Origin: Hyphomicrobiaceae bacterium
GTDB lineage: Bacteria > Pseudomonadota > Alphaproteobacteria > Rhizobiales > Hyphomicrobiaceae
Direction: 5' to 3'
DNA: 64,000 nucleotides
NCBI GenBank assembly: GCA_022842785.1
Contig: JALHOW010000004.1
Span: forward strand, 124,001 to 188,000
Under the pieces are notes generated by a model. The model was not told where the DNA came from. It made no database searches and worked only from the letters and a program-made list of their open reading frames with translations. Below, piece by piece: positions 36,000 through 46,262 of the stretch. Position 1 is the stretch's first letter. Every line of letters begins with the position of its first letter. The translations under genes and the position numbers were made by a program.

Positions 36000-36893
36000 C
36001 TACAGGCGCTCTGCCTGGCGCAATTCCATGAGAGCCGCGCGCACGATCTCATACGCGGGCTCAACGGGCTTCCTGCGATGCTCGATGAGTGCCAGTGTCC
36101 GCCGCAAAGGCGGAACCAATGGGCGCACGACGATATCCTTGTCGCGCTTACGCACGGCCATTTGCGGTACGATTGAGATTCCCAGATGGGACGCGACCGC
36201 ACTTTTGACCGCCTCGATCGTGCCGAGGTGCATTCGGACGCGCGGTTGCTCGCCATGACGCGAAATCCACTGCATCACGATTTCGTGCACGGCTGCGCGC
36301 GTGTGTTCCATGAGGAGGGGTTGCTGCAGCGCCAGCTCCGGCGTGAGCTTGCTCGGAATATCGCGCGCCTTGGCCGGGTAGATCGCCACCAGCTCATCCA
36401 CAATGAGTGGGGTGACCACGAGCTGCGCCTTGTCGACCGGAAGCGTGACGATGGCCAGATCGAGGCGGTTATCGAGGATCGCCTCCACGCTCTCTCGGGT
36501 CGGCAGATTGGTGACATGAAGCTCGATGCCCGGGTGATCCAGGCTCAGCCTGCGCAGCACAGGCGGCAGGAGATACATGAGTACCGTGTTGGTCGTGCCG
36601 ATGCGGGCCCGCCCGATCCAACCGTCACGGTAGCGCCGCATCAGCGCATCTGCGGCGTCGCTCTCCCTGAGGATGCGCACGGCGGCCTCGACGAGATCGC
36701 GGCCGGGCCGCGTCGTGTGCGCCTGCTTGCCGAGACGCTCGAAGAGCTTGACGCCGAAGCGACGCTCGAGCTCACGGATCTGCACGCTGACGGCCGGCTG
36801 TGAAAGATGAAGGCGGCGCGCAGCTGCAGAGAAGCTCTTGCTTTCGGCAACCGCGAGAAGCGTGCGCAACTGATCGAGACTAAGACTGCGCAT
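36000..36893 (-). CDS. LysR-family transcriptional regulator
   Basis: 297 residues. The N-terminal helix-turn-helix is clear (SLDQLRTLLAVAESKSFSAAARRL, then SQPAVSVQIRELERRFG). The effector domain starts near residue 90. It is divergent from an AraC-type regulator gene, and an inverted repeat AATAA-N7-TTATT lies 33 bases before its start. Its target is not evident; neighbours are DUF1127 and the M81 gene on the same strand. Confidence 0.92.
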   Translation of the reverse strand: MRSLSLDQLRTLLAVAESKSFSAAARRLHLSQPAVSVQIRELERRFGVKLFERLGKQAHTTRPGRDLVEAAVRILRESDAADALMRRYRDGWIGRARIGTTNTVLMYLLPPVLRRLSLDHPGIELHVTNLPTRESVEAILDNRLDLAIVTLPVDKAQLVVTPLIVDELVAIYPAKARDIPSKLTPELALQQPLLMEHTRAAVHEIVMQWISRHGEQPRVRMHLGTIEAVKSAVASHLGISIVPQMAVRKRDKDIVVRPLVPPLRRTLALIEHRRKPVEPAYEIVRAALMELRQAERL

Positions 36894-37213
36894 CTCAAAT
36901 CATCCATTATCAAAACCATCATAACAATAAATTTGCATTATTCAGAGGTTCCGACAACTGTGCGCTCGCCGACCCGGACCTCGGCAGCCCGTTATTCGCA
37001 TCCGGCGATCCGCAAATGAGCGGCATTCAATGTGATCGCGCGTTCGTTTCTTGATGCCGGCTCGGTGCAGCGTGATCATTGCCCGCTCTCGGGTGAGCAA
37101 TCAGCGAGCCGCAACGACGTGCTCGTGAGACGACTGCGATGCTTCCACGGTCGCACGCGCCCGGGCATCGACAACAAACGAAATTTCTAACCAAGATCAT
37201 GGAGCGAAGCGTC
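36894..37213. other. Divergent regulator promoter region
   Basis: This 320-base region separates the LysR and AraC genes. It is AT-rich at 36895-36950. The inverted repeat AATAA (36926-36930) and TTATT (36938-36942), 17 bases in all, has the size and symmetry of an LTTR box and could serve autoregulation. The remainder shows no gene. Confidence 0.45.
36926..36942. promoter_or_regulatory. Candidate LysR autoregulatory site
   Basis: AATAA-N7-TTATT, 5-bp arms in a 17-base window, begins 33 bases upstream of the LysR start codon. It matches the general T-N11-A layout of LTTR sites. Confidence 0.4.
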
Positions 37214-38284
37214 ATGTCCTATCAATCGATCGCGAGCGGCACAGTCCGCCGAATCCCACATCCGCCGACCGTGCGTTGCACTGGAGCCGACACGCCTCGA
37301 ACGGATCGCTTCGCCACGGAGCCCGCGAGCACATTCGATGTCCTGACCGAAACCCTTCGAGCCGTCCGCCTCACGGGCTCGGTCTTCATGAATGCGCGGT
37401 TCACCGCCCCCTTCGGCATCATCACGCCCGATCACTTCGATAGCGGCACGCCTCTGTCGCATCTGCGGCACGTCAGCGTCTTCCACCTGATCGCGAGTGG
37501 CGAATGCACGATCGAGATCGAAACGGGTGAGCGCCGCCGCGTTTCTGCCGGCGATATTCTGCTCATGCCCTTCGCCGCAGCCCACACGTTCTGGTCGGGA
37601 AACTTCGAGAAGCTCGTCCTCGCACCGGACGTCATACAGCGAGGGCCGATCAAAGGCTTGCTCACCATCGACCACGGCGGCGGCGGCGAGGTCACGCGCA
37701 TGGTCTGCGGATTCCTCGAATCGAGGGAATTTCTCTACGCGCCGGTCTTCCGGTCGCTACCGCCGCTCCTGGTGTATCAAACAGGTGACGACCGGGTCAG
37801 TGCCGCGATCACCGCGACCGTTCGGGAGATCCTGTCACTGACGGCCGCATCCATCCCCGGCAGCGAATTAATGCTCGGACGCTTGATGGAATTGCTGTTC
37901 GTTGAGGTCGTGCGCAGGTACGCGTCGCAGCTCCCAACTTCGGCAAGCGGTTGGTTCGCCGCGCTCAACCAGCCGATCGTCGGCCGTGCTCTGCAGGTCG
38001 TCCACCATGATCCATCGCGCCGGTGGACGGTCGATGATTTGGCCCGCGAGGTTGGCACGTCGCGCACGGTCCTGACGAAGCGGTTCGGCGACCTGCTCGG
38101 GCAGGCACCGATCGAGTACGTGACCAACTGGCGAATGCAGCTCGCCGCCGAGCGGCTCGGCAATAGCAGCGAGCCCATCGCTGTCATTGCCGCCGATGTC
38201 GGGTACGAGTCGGAGGCAGCGTTCAATCGAGCCTTCAAGCGCGTGACTGGCTTGACGCCCGGTGCGTGGCGGGCCTCGTCATAG
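37214..38284 (+). CDS. AraC-family transcriptional regulator with cupin domain
   Basis: 356 residues. An N-terminal cupin-like sensing domain (about 40-200; HVSVFHLIASGECTIE, GDILLMPFAAAHTFWSG) is followed by the two helix-turn-helix motifs of AraC/XylS (WTVDDLAREVGTSRTVLTKRF and IAVIAADVGYESEAAFNRAFKR). This AraC_binding/cupin_6 type often controls oxidoreductase or transporter genes. I prefer ATG 37214, preceded by GGAG, over 37139 and 37199. The MFS gene downstream, 250 bases away on the same strand, is a possible target. Confidence 0.9.
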   Translation: MSYQSIASGTVRRIPHPPTVRCTGADTPRTDRFATEPASTFDVLTETLRAVRLTGSVFMNARFTAPFGIITPDHFDSGTPLSHLRHVSVFHLIASGECTIEIETGERRRVSAGDILLMPFAAAHTFWSGNFEKLVLAPDVIQRGPIKGLLTIDHGGGGEVTRMVCGFLESREFLYAPVFRSLPPLLVYQTGDDRVSAAITATVREILSLTAASIPGSELMLGRLMELLFVEVVRRYASQLPTSASGWFAALNQPIVGRALQVVHHDPSRRWTVDDLAREVGTSRTVLTKRFGDLLGQAPIEYVTNWRMQLAAERLGNSSEPIAVIAADVGYESEAAFNRAFKRVTGLTPGAWRASS

Positions 38285-38534
38285 CGACCGGCACGCGCAC
38301 GCCAACTCGACGATAACTGCTGCATGGGTGACTGATCCCCGCCGCCCATGCTCAATCCGGATGGCAGCCCCGCCCGACACGGCCGGGGTTGCCGTCTGCT
38401 TGACCGATCCCCGATTGTATACGATGCACTAGGCGAACTGACATTCGCGGAGGCTGGCTGCAGCACCTCCTTGGGAATTGTTTCGTGCAGATGTCCCGCC
38501 TCGCGACGGACCAAGAATCGGATCGGAGCCAACC

Positions 38535-39755
38535 GTGACGTCAGCCGTATCGGCGCGCAAATGGGAGCGGCAAGAGGCGGCGCTGCTCGGACAGGTGGCG
38601 GCGGCCCACTTCGTCAGCCATTTCCACATCATGACGTTGCCGGCGCTGATGCCGCTACTGCCGACCTATCTCGGCGTCAGCTTCATCGAGCTCGGGCTCG
38701 CGCTGACGGCCTTCAATCTCGTGTCCTTGATCGTGCAGACGCCGCTCGGCTTCCTGACGGACCGCGTCGGCGCACGGCGGATGCTAATCGCCGGCCTCGC
38801 TCTCGGCGGCGCGAGCTTCCTGTCGCTCGCGTTCACGCAGTCATATGTATTTCTGATCATCGCGATGATGAGCGCAGGGCTCGCCAACGGCGTGTATCAC
38901 CCGGCCGACTACGCGATGCTCTCGCGTGGCATACGCGGCGAGAAGATGGGCCGCGCCTTCTCCGTCCACACATTCGCGGGCTTCATCGGCGGCGCCGCTG
39001 CACCGGCGGTGCTGCTCACCGCAATCGCATTCGGCGGCGTTCCGCTGGCTTTCGCATTCTCCGGCGTCCTTGCCTTTGCCGTGGCGCTCATGCTCGCGGC
39101 TGTTCCTGCAGAACCGACGGCGACGTCAACGGCACGCGCGACAAAAATGGCAGGTGTTGCGCCTGTCAGTGGCCTTCGGGGACTGGTGACACCGACGGTG
39201 CTGTCGCTGATGCTGCTCTATGTTTTGTTGAGCCTCTGCACGAGCGGCATCCAGAACTTCTCGGTCTCGGCATTCACGACCGGGTTCGGCGTCAGCCTGC
39301 CCTTGGCGAATGCTGCGCTGACCGGCTTCCTGCTGGCGAGCGCCATCGGCGTTTTGGCAGGCGGCATGCTCGCCGACCGCACGCGGCGTCACGGCATCGT
39401 CGCTTCGCTGGCCCTGCTGATGTCCGCGATACTCGTCTCGCTGGTCGCGCTGATCGACCTGCCGCATTTGGTGCTGGCGGCGGTCATGACCGCTGCGGGC
39501 TTCCTCTTTGGCATGATTGCGCCGTCGCGTGACATGCTCGTGCGGGCGGCCTCGCCCCCGGGAGCCGAGGGGCGCGTGTTCGGCATCGTCTCGACGGGTT
39601 TCAATATTGCGGGTCTCGTCGGGCCGATGTTCTACGCATGGCTCCTCGACCGCGGTTTCCATCGCGGTATTTTCCTGGCCGCAGTGGTGTTCATGCTGAT
39701 CACGATGATGATCACGCTCGCGCAGGAGCTGCGCACGCGGCGCGCGCCCGCTTAG
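38535..39755 (+). CDS. MFS transporter (fosmidomycin-resistance-like group)
   Basis: 406 residues with 12 membrane segments. MFS signature regions are QTPLGFLTDRVGARRMLIAG and GGMLADRTRRHG. The segments HFVSHFHIMTLPALMPLLP and GLANGVYHPADYAMLSRGI resemble the Fsr-type subgroup, but substrate assignment is not possible. A GTG start at 38535 with GGAG 6 bases upstream is better than the TTG at 38478. A possible target of the AraC-type regulator just upstream. Confidence 0.87.
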   Translation: MTSAVSARKWERQEAALLGQVAAAHFVSHFHIMTLPALMPLLPTYLGVSFIELGLALTAFNLVSLIVQTPLGFLTDRVGARRMLIAGLALGGASFLSLAFTQSYVFLIIAMMSAGLANGVYHPADYAMLSRGIRGEKMGRAFSVHTFAGFIGGAAAPAVLLTAIAFGGVPLAFAFSGVLAFAVALMLAAVPAEPTATSTARATKMAGVAPVSGLRGLVTPTVLSLMLLYVLLSLCTSGIQNFSVSAFTTGFGVSLPLANAALTGFLLASAIGVLAGGMLADRTRRHGIVASLALLMSAILVSLVALIDLPHLVLAAVMTAAGFLFGMIAPSRDMLVRAASPPGAEGRVFGIVSTGFNIAGLVGPMFYAWLLDRGFHRGIFLAAVVFMLITMMITLAQELRTRRAPA

Positions 39756-40134
39756 CCAAGAAAAATACACCGTTTATATAAGGACTTGTGGCTGAGGCCG
39801 CCGAACGTCCGAACCATTCGCCGCCCCGTCGGCAGGACGCAGTCCCACGGATGGGCGACTTGTGAGAATCGTTAACCCGAAGATTGGCCGCCAGCGTATT
39901 CTGGCTCCTGCCGCCTCGCACCCCAGCCTTGTTGCCGCAGGCAACCATGGGGTCCCGGGTTTGCTTGAAATGAAGGTCCCAAGCGGCTATGTCCGCCAAG
40001 TCTCCCCCGGCGTGGTCCGCTTGAGCGTCAAGGCGATCCCTTGTCCTCGGCGGTGATTTGTGTCGGTGGTGGAGATCCGATCGACCGACTAGAGCGCGCG
40101 CCAGAAGGGCTGGCGTCAGGAGCCAGCACAAACG
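39756..40134 (+). other. Intergenic region upstream of the ferredoxin gene
   Basis: 379 bases between two plus-strand genes. A short open frame at 39862-40056 begins with GTG but has no ribosome site and no recognisable motif, so I do not call it. A 6-bp hairpin GCTGGC/GCCAGC (40109-40127) lies just before the ferredoxin start, with GGAG in its loop; it might affect translation. No terminator with a T run was seen after the MFS gene. Confidence 0.35.
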
Positions 40135-40455
40135 ATGGTCAAGATCACGTTCGTTCAAGAGGACGGCACGCGCCAGGAAGTCACTGCCGAGCCCGGCCTG
40201 ACAGTCATGGAAGCCGCGAAGACGGAAGACGTGCCCGGGGTCGAGGCCGAATGTGGCGGAGCTTGCGCCTGTGCGACGTGCCACGTGTACGTCGAGCCGG
40301 AGTGGCGCGAGGCTGTTGGAGGCCCCTCGGAAATGGAAGAGGACATGCTCGATTTCGCCTTCGACGTCCGCGAGGAGAGCCGCCTGAGCTGCCAGATTCG
40401 CATCTCGGAGAAGCTCGACGGGCTCGTCGTCAAGGTGCCGAGCAAGCAGTTCTGA
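40135..40455 (+). CDS. 2Fe-2S ferredoxin, adrenodoxin type
   Basis: 106 residues. The cluster ligands are Cys40, Cys46, Cys49 and Cys86 (ECGGACACATCHV, then LSCQI), the vertebrate/bacterial adrenodoxin-type spacing. Such ferredoxins feed electrons to cytochromes P450, oxygenases or the Fe-S assembly machinery. The next gene, 73 bases downstream, encodes a ferredoxin-NADP reductase and is the likely electron donor. No P450 gene is in the window. Confidence 0.94.
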   Translation: MVKITFVQEDGTRQEVTAEPGLTVMEAAKTEDVPGVEAECGGACACATCHVYVEPEWREAVGGPSEMEEDMLDFAFDVREESRLSCQIRISEKLDGLVVKVPSKQF

Positions 40456-40489
40456 AGGGGCGAGGCGCGCGTCCCGCAATCGGCGGTGA

Positions 40490-41593
<1,104 letters not shown>

Positions 41594-41720
41594 GCGGCGC
41601 AGCAGCGACGTCGCGGGGCGGAAGTTTTGCTTGCGCACCGGGGCGGACCACACTAGTTAAGCCGAGCTGATCGCCACCTACCCAAGCTGGGCCCTTTCGG
41701 GGCTGGCGCGATCACACGGC

Positions 41721-41796
<76 letters not shown>

Positions 41797-41901
41797 TCCC
41801 TCCCCAGGTTCCTTTGATTTATTGATCTTTTTCGGCTCGTGAGAGCGCAAGCGCGGCCGAGAGATCGGCACAGCGTCCGTGACGTGCCAGCCGCTCCGCG
41901 A

Positions 41902-43401
41902 TCAGCCGCGCGAATCAGGGCCAAGCGGCATCAACCGCACGCCAGCGCGGAGGCGCTCGTAGGGATACTTCGCGGAATCGGCGAGGTGGCCGCCCGGTGC
42001 GATGCAGACCAGTACTTCCTCTGCAATCGGTTGGAAGTCGCCGCGGAAGTGGACCGTGCTCTTGAGGCCGAGGATCTTCTGATCCTTGGGCTCGATCCCG
42101 AGATGCCGGAATGGCGCTTGGTCGAGAGCCTGCATGCGCTTCGTGGTGACCGCGACCTTCACGCCGCCAATGGTGAGCAGTGCCATGGGCCCGAGATCGA
42201 TGTCGCGGTTTCCGGAAACCGGCCCGGATGTACGAAACTTGCCATCGCCGAGCGCCTCGACCCGGAACGTGCCCTCGAATGGGACGACGCCTTCGGGGCC
42301 GCTGCGCCCTCCGAGCTTCAGGCGAACCTCGGCCCCCTTGCCCGCCGCATGCGCGGCCTTGGCAGCCTCGGCATCACAGAGATAACCGAGCACCGCACCT
42401 TCGGCCTTGCCTTCGACGAGCGCGAAAAGCAGGCCGGTCGTATCGGCGCTGCCGCCCGCGCCCGGATTATCCTGCGTGTCGGCAATGAGCACGGGGCGGC
42501 GCGCCGTGGCGGCGATGGCCTTCGCGCGCGCGACCGCTTCCGCCGGCGAAAGCACAGGCACCGCAAACTCCGCTTCCTTGAGCGCGGTGTGGCGCGCGGC
42601 CTCGTCCGCCACGCGATCCGCCGTCTCCTGTGTCGTTGCGTGGACGATGATCGATGGGCCGCATTGAAAGAGATCGGACGGTGGGAAGCCCGCGAGATAG
42701 GACACGCTGACGACGCCATCCTGCTTCTCGAGCTGCTGCGTCAGCGCAATGATCCCGCTCGAAGGCTCGACCATCGTGCACTGGCTGTGCAGCGGGATGA
42801 GGAAGGGCATCTTGCGCAAGGCCCGCCCGGGCGTACGTCCGTGCTTCAGCACGTGCTGCATGGTGCGCGCGGCGCGCACGCCCGTCTCGGGCCGATCGAC
42901 ATGCGGATAGGTCAGATATCCCGACACGGCATCGGTGTACTGGGTAATCTCGTGCGTGACATTGGCGTGGTAGTCGAGGCTGATGGCGATCGGCATGTCC
43001 GGGCCGACGCAGGCTCGAATGCGGCGGAGCAGCTCGCCCTCGCCATCCTCGAAATCCTCGCTCACCATGGCGCCGTGCAGGTCGAGATAGATCGCATCGA
43101 CCGGCAACTGCTGCGATAGCTCGCCAACGAGCTCGGCGGCGATGCGCTCGTAAGCATCCCGCGTGACCATGCCCCCGGCACCGCCGCTGGTCCAGAGCAG
43201 CGGCACGATCTCGTGCTCCTTGTCCATGACATCGAGGAAGCCCGACAACGCGAACGAGATTCCGCTCAGCCACTTCAGCACGTCGCCGCGGCGCACGAGC
43301 GGTGGTCGGTCACGGTGGCTGCAGAAATAGGCGTAGTCGGTCGACGGCGTGACGAAGGTATTCGTTTCGTGGTGGAAGCCGCCGACTGCGATGCGTGCCA
43401 T
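41902..43401 (-). CDS. M81 family metallopeptidase (MlrC-like), copy 2
   Basis: 499 residues. The start MARIAVGGFHHETNTF is the family signature. Probable metal-binding segments are DLHGAM (107-112), DYHANV (143-148) and TYPHVD (164-169), and DNPGAGGSADTTG follows. It is the last gene of an operon with an oligopeptide ABC importer, an M28 peptidase and a racemase. That context fits a role in breaking down imported peptides. MlrC itself acts on linearised microcystin; this relative need not. It starts 21 bases after the preceding ATPase gene. Confidence 0.9.
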   Translation of the reverse strand: MARIAVGGFHHETNTFVTPSTDYAYFCSHRDRPPLVRRGDVLKWLSGISFALSGFLDVMDKEHEIVPLLWTSGGAGGMVTRDAYERIAAELVGELSQQLPVDAIYLDLHGAMVSEDFEDGEGELLRRIRACVGPDMPIAISLDYHANVTHEITQYTDAVSGYLTYPHVDRPETGVRAARTMQHVLKHGRTPGRALRKMPFLIPLHSQCTMVEPSSGIIALTQQLEKQDGVVSVSYLAGFPPSDLFQCGPSIIVHATTQETADRVADEAARHTALKEAEFAVPVLSPAEAVARAKAIAATARRPVLIADTQDNPGAGGSADTTGLLFALVEGKAEGAVLGYLCDAEAAKAAHAAGKGAEVRLKLGGRSGPEGVVPFEGTFRVEALGDGKFRTSGPVSGNRDIDLGPMALLTIGGVKVAVTTKRMQALDQAPFRHLGIEPKDQKILGLKSTVHFRGDFQPIAEEVLVCIAPGGHLADSAKYPYERLRAGVRLMPLGPDSRG

Positions 43402-43422
43402 GGCCGTGTCCTCGCGCTGTTT

Positions 43423-44424
43423 TTATGCCGGGTTGTCCGCCCCGATCTCGTCGAGCCGCACACAAGCGGCTAAATGGCGCACACCGATCTGCCGGAGCGG
43501 CGGGCGTGCCTCAGCGCACTTCGGCGCGGCAAAGGCACATCGCGGCCGGAAGGCGCAGCCGGCGACCAGATTGCTCGGCGACGGCGGATCCCCCGGAAGT
43601 GCCGGCGTGTCGTTGAGCGATCCTGGCTCGAGCCGCGGTGCGGCTGCGAGCAGAGCGCGCGTGTAGGGATGCTGCGGGCGCGCGAAGATCTCTTTGGTCG
43701 GCCCGATCTCGACGATGCGCCCGAGATACATGATGGCAACCTCCTCGCACATGCGCTCGACGACGGAGAGGTCGTGGCTCACGAAGAGATACGTCAGGCC
43801 GAAGCGACGGCGCAGCTCGTCGATCACACCGAGCACGGTCGCCTGCACGGAAAGATCTAGGCCCGACGTCGGTTCATCGAGAATGACGATGCGCGGGCGC
43901 AGGACGAGAATGCGCGCGAGCCCAACGCGCCGCTGCTGGCCGCCGGAAAGCTCGTGCGGATAGCGCGTCCGAAAGCTCGGATCGAGGCCAACCGCAAGCA
44001 GCATCTCATCGACACGCGTCGTGCGCTCGGCCTTGTCGGTCACACCGTGAATGCGCAGTGCTTCATCGAGTGCGTGCCCGATGCTCCACCACGGATCCAG
44101 CGCAGCGCCCGGATCCTGATGCACGTACTGGATGGTCGTGCGCGCCGCGCGTGCCGCCTTGGGCGAAAGGCCGGATACGACGCGGCCTTCGAGGCGCATC
44201 GTCCCGGATTTCTCGCGCACGAGCCCCAAGGCCGTCTTGGCGATTGTCGTCTTGCCGCAGCCGGATTCACCGACGAGCCCCAGAGCCTGACCTGGCTTGA
44301 GTTGCAGGCTCACGCCATCGACCGCGCGCACGATCCGCTGCGCCTTACCGAGGAAAGGCTTGGCGCCGCCGAATTCCGTGACGAGATCCTCGATCTCCAG
44401 AAGTGCCGTGTCGCTTCCGCTCAT
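43423..44424 (-). CDS. Oligopeptide ABC transporter ATP-binding protein (DppF/OppF type)
   Basis: 333 residues. Walker A is GESGCGKTTIAKTAL, the signature LSGGQQRRVGLARIL, Walker B IVILDEPTSGLDLSV, then FVSHDLSVVERM. The C-terminal Cys-rich segment CAFRPRCAFAAPKC is the oligopeptide-ABC C-terminal domain, often with a 4Fe-4S-like Cys set. It overlaps the other ATPase gene by 4 bases. Probably forms a heterodimer with it. Confidence 0.95.
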   Translation of the reverse strand: MSGSDTALLEIEDLVTEFGGAKPFLGKAQRIVRAVDGVSLQLKPGQALGLVGESGCGKTTIAKTALGLVREKSGTMRLEGRVVSGLSPKAARAARTTIQYVHQDPGAALDPWWSIGHALDEALRIHGVTDKAERTTRVDEMLLAVGLDPSFRTRYPHELSGGQQRRVGLARILVLRPRIVILDEPTSGLDLSVQATVLGVIDELRRRFGLTYLFVSHDLSVVERMCEEVAIMYLGRIVEIGPTKEIFARPQHPYTRALLAAAPRLEPGSLNDTPALPGDPPSPSNLVAGCAFRPRCAFAAPKCAEARPPLRQIGVRHLAACVRLDEIGADNPA

Positions 44425-45413
44425 GCCGCCGCCTCATCGAGATGGAGGACACAGCGGACCGCGTGGCCCGGACTTGGCGCAACGCGCGGCGGCTGGCCGG
44501 CATTGCATTCCGGTCGCGCGCTCGGGCAGCGCGGACTGAACCGGCAGCCGGTCGGCGGCCGCAGAGGTGATGGGACCGCTCCGGGAATACCGGCGAGTTC
44601 GTCGGCGCGCTCAGGATGACAGGCGAGCAGCATCTGCGTGTAGGGATGGTAGGGCGCCTTCAACACCTGCCCGACCGGACCGGACTCGACGGTCTGGCCC
44701 GCGTACATCACCGTCACGGTATCGCAGAGCTGCGCGACGACCCCAAAATCGTGCGTCACGAAGAGCATGGAAAGGCCGCGCTCGATGGCGAGGCCACGCA
44801 GCAGCTTCAGGATCTGAAGCTGGGTCGTCACATCGAGCGCCGTCGTCGGCTCGTCGGCGAGGATGATGCCCGGCGAAGATGCGAGCGCGGCGGCAATCAG
44901 GAGGCGCTGGCGCTGCCCGCCCGAAAACTGATGCGGATAGCGATCCAATGCGTGCTCGGCATCAGGTAGCTGCACAGCCTTGAGCAGGGAGATGACGTGC
45001 GCCTTCTTCGTCTCGCGGGTGGCGCGGCTATCGCCGGGTGTCCGGATGGTCTCGAGGAGCTGCGTCCCAACGCGGAATACGGGATTGAGCGCCTGGAAAG
45101 GATCTTGCGGAATGAAGCCGATCGCGCGACCGCGCACCTCCTTCTGCAGCGTGTCCGCCGGCAGTTCGAGCAGATTGCGCTCGCCGAGCATGATCGAACC
45201 CGCAGTCGCGCGACCACGCTTCGGAAGGATCCCGAGGATTGCGCGAATGAGCGTGGACTTGCCGCAGCCGGACTCGCCGACGACGCCATGGATCGAGCCC
45301 GGCATGAGCGCGAGGCCGGCATTGTCAAGGATGCGCGCCTCGCCTTCATCGGTACCGACCGAGACGGAGAGACCGCGAATCTCCAGAACCGGATTTGGCT
45401 TTTCGAGCATCAT
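44421..45413 (-). CDS. Oligopeptide ABC transporter ATP-binding protein (DppD/OppD type)
   Basis: 330 residues. Walker A is GESGCGKSTLIRAIL, the signature FSGGQRQRLLIAAAL, Walker B IILADEPTTALDVTT, and VTHDFGVVAQL carries the switch His. The C-terminal CRFSPRCPSARPEC is the family's Cys motif. ATG 45413 overlaps the permease stop as ATGA; GAGG lies 7 bases before. The frame continues to 45521 without conservation. Couples ATP hydrolysis to peptide import with the other ATPase. Confidence 0.95.
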   Translation of the reverse strand: MMLEKPNPVLEIRGLSVSVGTDEGEARILDNAGLALMPGSIHGVVGESGCGKSTLIRAILGILPKRGRATAGSIMLGERNLLELPADTLQKEVRGRAIGFIPQDPFQALNPVFRVGTQLLETIRTPGDSRATRETKKAHVISLLKAVQLPDAEHALDRYPHQFSGGQRQRLLIAAALASSPGIILADEPTTALDVTTQLQILKLLRGLAIERGLSMLFVTHDFGVVAQLCDTVTVMYAGQTVESGPVGQVLKAPYHPYTQMLLACHPERADELAGIPGAVPSPLRPPTGCRFSPRCPSARPECNAGQPPRVAPSPGHAVRCVLHLDEAAA

Positions 45414-46249
45414 CGCGAGCGCCTCAGCCGGGGGTCGACGAGATCGCGCAGACCATCGCCGAACAGGTTGAAGCCCAGCACCGTGATGAGGATGGCAAGG
45501 CCGGGGAATGTCACCGCCCACCAGGACTCGGGCAGATATTCGCGGCTCTCGGCAATGGCGAGACCCCAGTCAGGGCTCGGCGGTGCCGCGCCAATGCCGA
45601 GGAAGCCGAGGACGGCCGTCGTCAGGATCGTGAAGCCCATGCCGATCGTCGCGCGCACGATGATCGGTGAAGCAACATTGGGCAGCACGTGCACGAAGAG
45701 AATGCGCGAGGTCGAAGCTCCGAGGCCTTGCAGCGCCTCGACGAACAGCGCATTGCGCACGCGACGCACCTCGCTGTAGACCGTGCGGCAGAAGAACGGC
45801 CAGTACGTGAGCGCCAGCGCTGCCATGGCGCTTTCGAGGCCGCGCCCCATGAGCTGGGCAATGGCGAGCGCAAGAATGAGCTGCGGCACGGCGAGAAAGA
45901 CATCCGTGACCCGCATGATGATCTCGCTGCCCCAGCCATTGGTGTATCCGGCATAGAGACCAGCCGGCACGCCGATCGCGATGGCGAGCGCGACCACGGT
46001 CAGCGCGACGAGCAGTGCGCCGCGCGCTCCCATGATGACACGTGCAAAGACATCACGGCCGAGATTGTCGGTGCCGAACCAGTACTCCGCCGAGGGTGGC
46101 TTGAGACGGTCGATGATGTTGCCGAAGTAGACAGCATCAGGATCCGGTATGAGGATCGGCGCGAATACCGCGATGAAGCAGACTGCGCTGATGATCAGCA
46201 GGCCCAGAACTGCCGGGATGTCGCGTAGGAATTTTTTGACGATGAGCAT
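45410..46249 (-). CDS. Oligopeptide ABC transporter permease (DppC type)
   Basis: 279 residues, inner-membrane permease. The motif FGTDNLGRDVFARVIMGAR near the N-terminus is diagnostic of DppC/OppC, and EALQGLGASTSRILFVHVLPN is the ATPase-docking loop. ATG 46249 is chosen since the frame upstream to 46309 overlaps the DppB end region. It overlaps the DppD start by 4 bases and follows DppB by 13 bases. Confidence 0.94.
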   Translation of the reverse strand: MLIVKKFLRDIPAVLGLLIISAVCFIAVFAPILIPDPDAVYFGNIIDRLKPPSAEYWFGTDNLGRDVFARVIMGARGALLVALTVVALAIAIGVPAGLYAGYTNGWGSEIIMRVTDVFLAVPQLILALAIAQLMGRGLESAMAALALTYWPFFCRTVYSEVRRVRNALFVEALQGLGASTSRILFVHVLPNVASPIIVRATIGMGFTILTTAVLGFLGIGAAPPSPDWGLAIAESREYLPESWWAVTFPGLAILITVLGFNLFGDGLRDLVDPRLRRSR

Positions 46250-46262
46250 AGGTCGCCGTGCC

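Noticed and set aside
41839-43119. A 426-codon plus-strand frame opposite M81 copy 2
   Set aside because: Antisense shadow; high Arg/His content and no domain.
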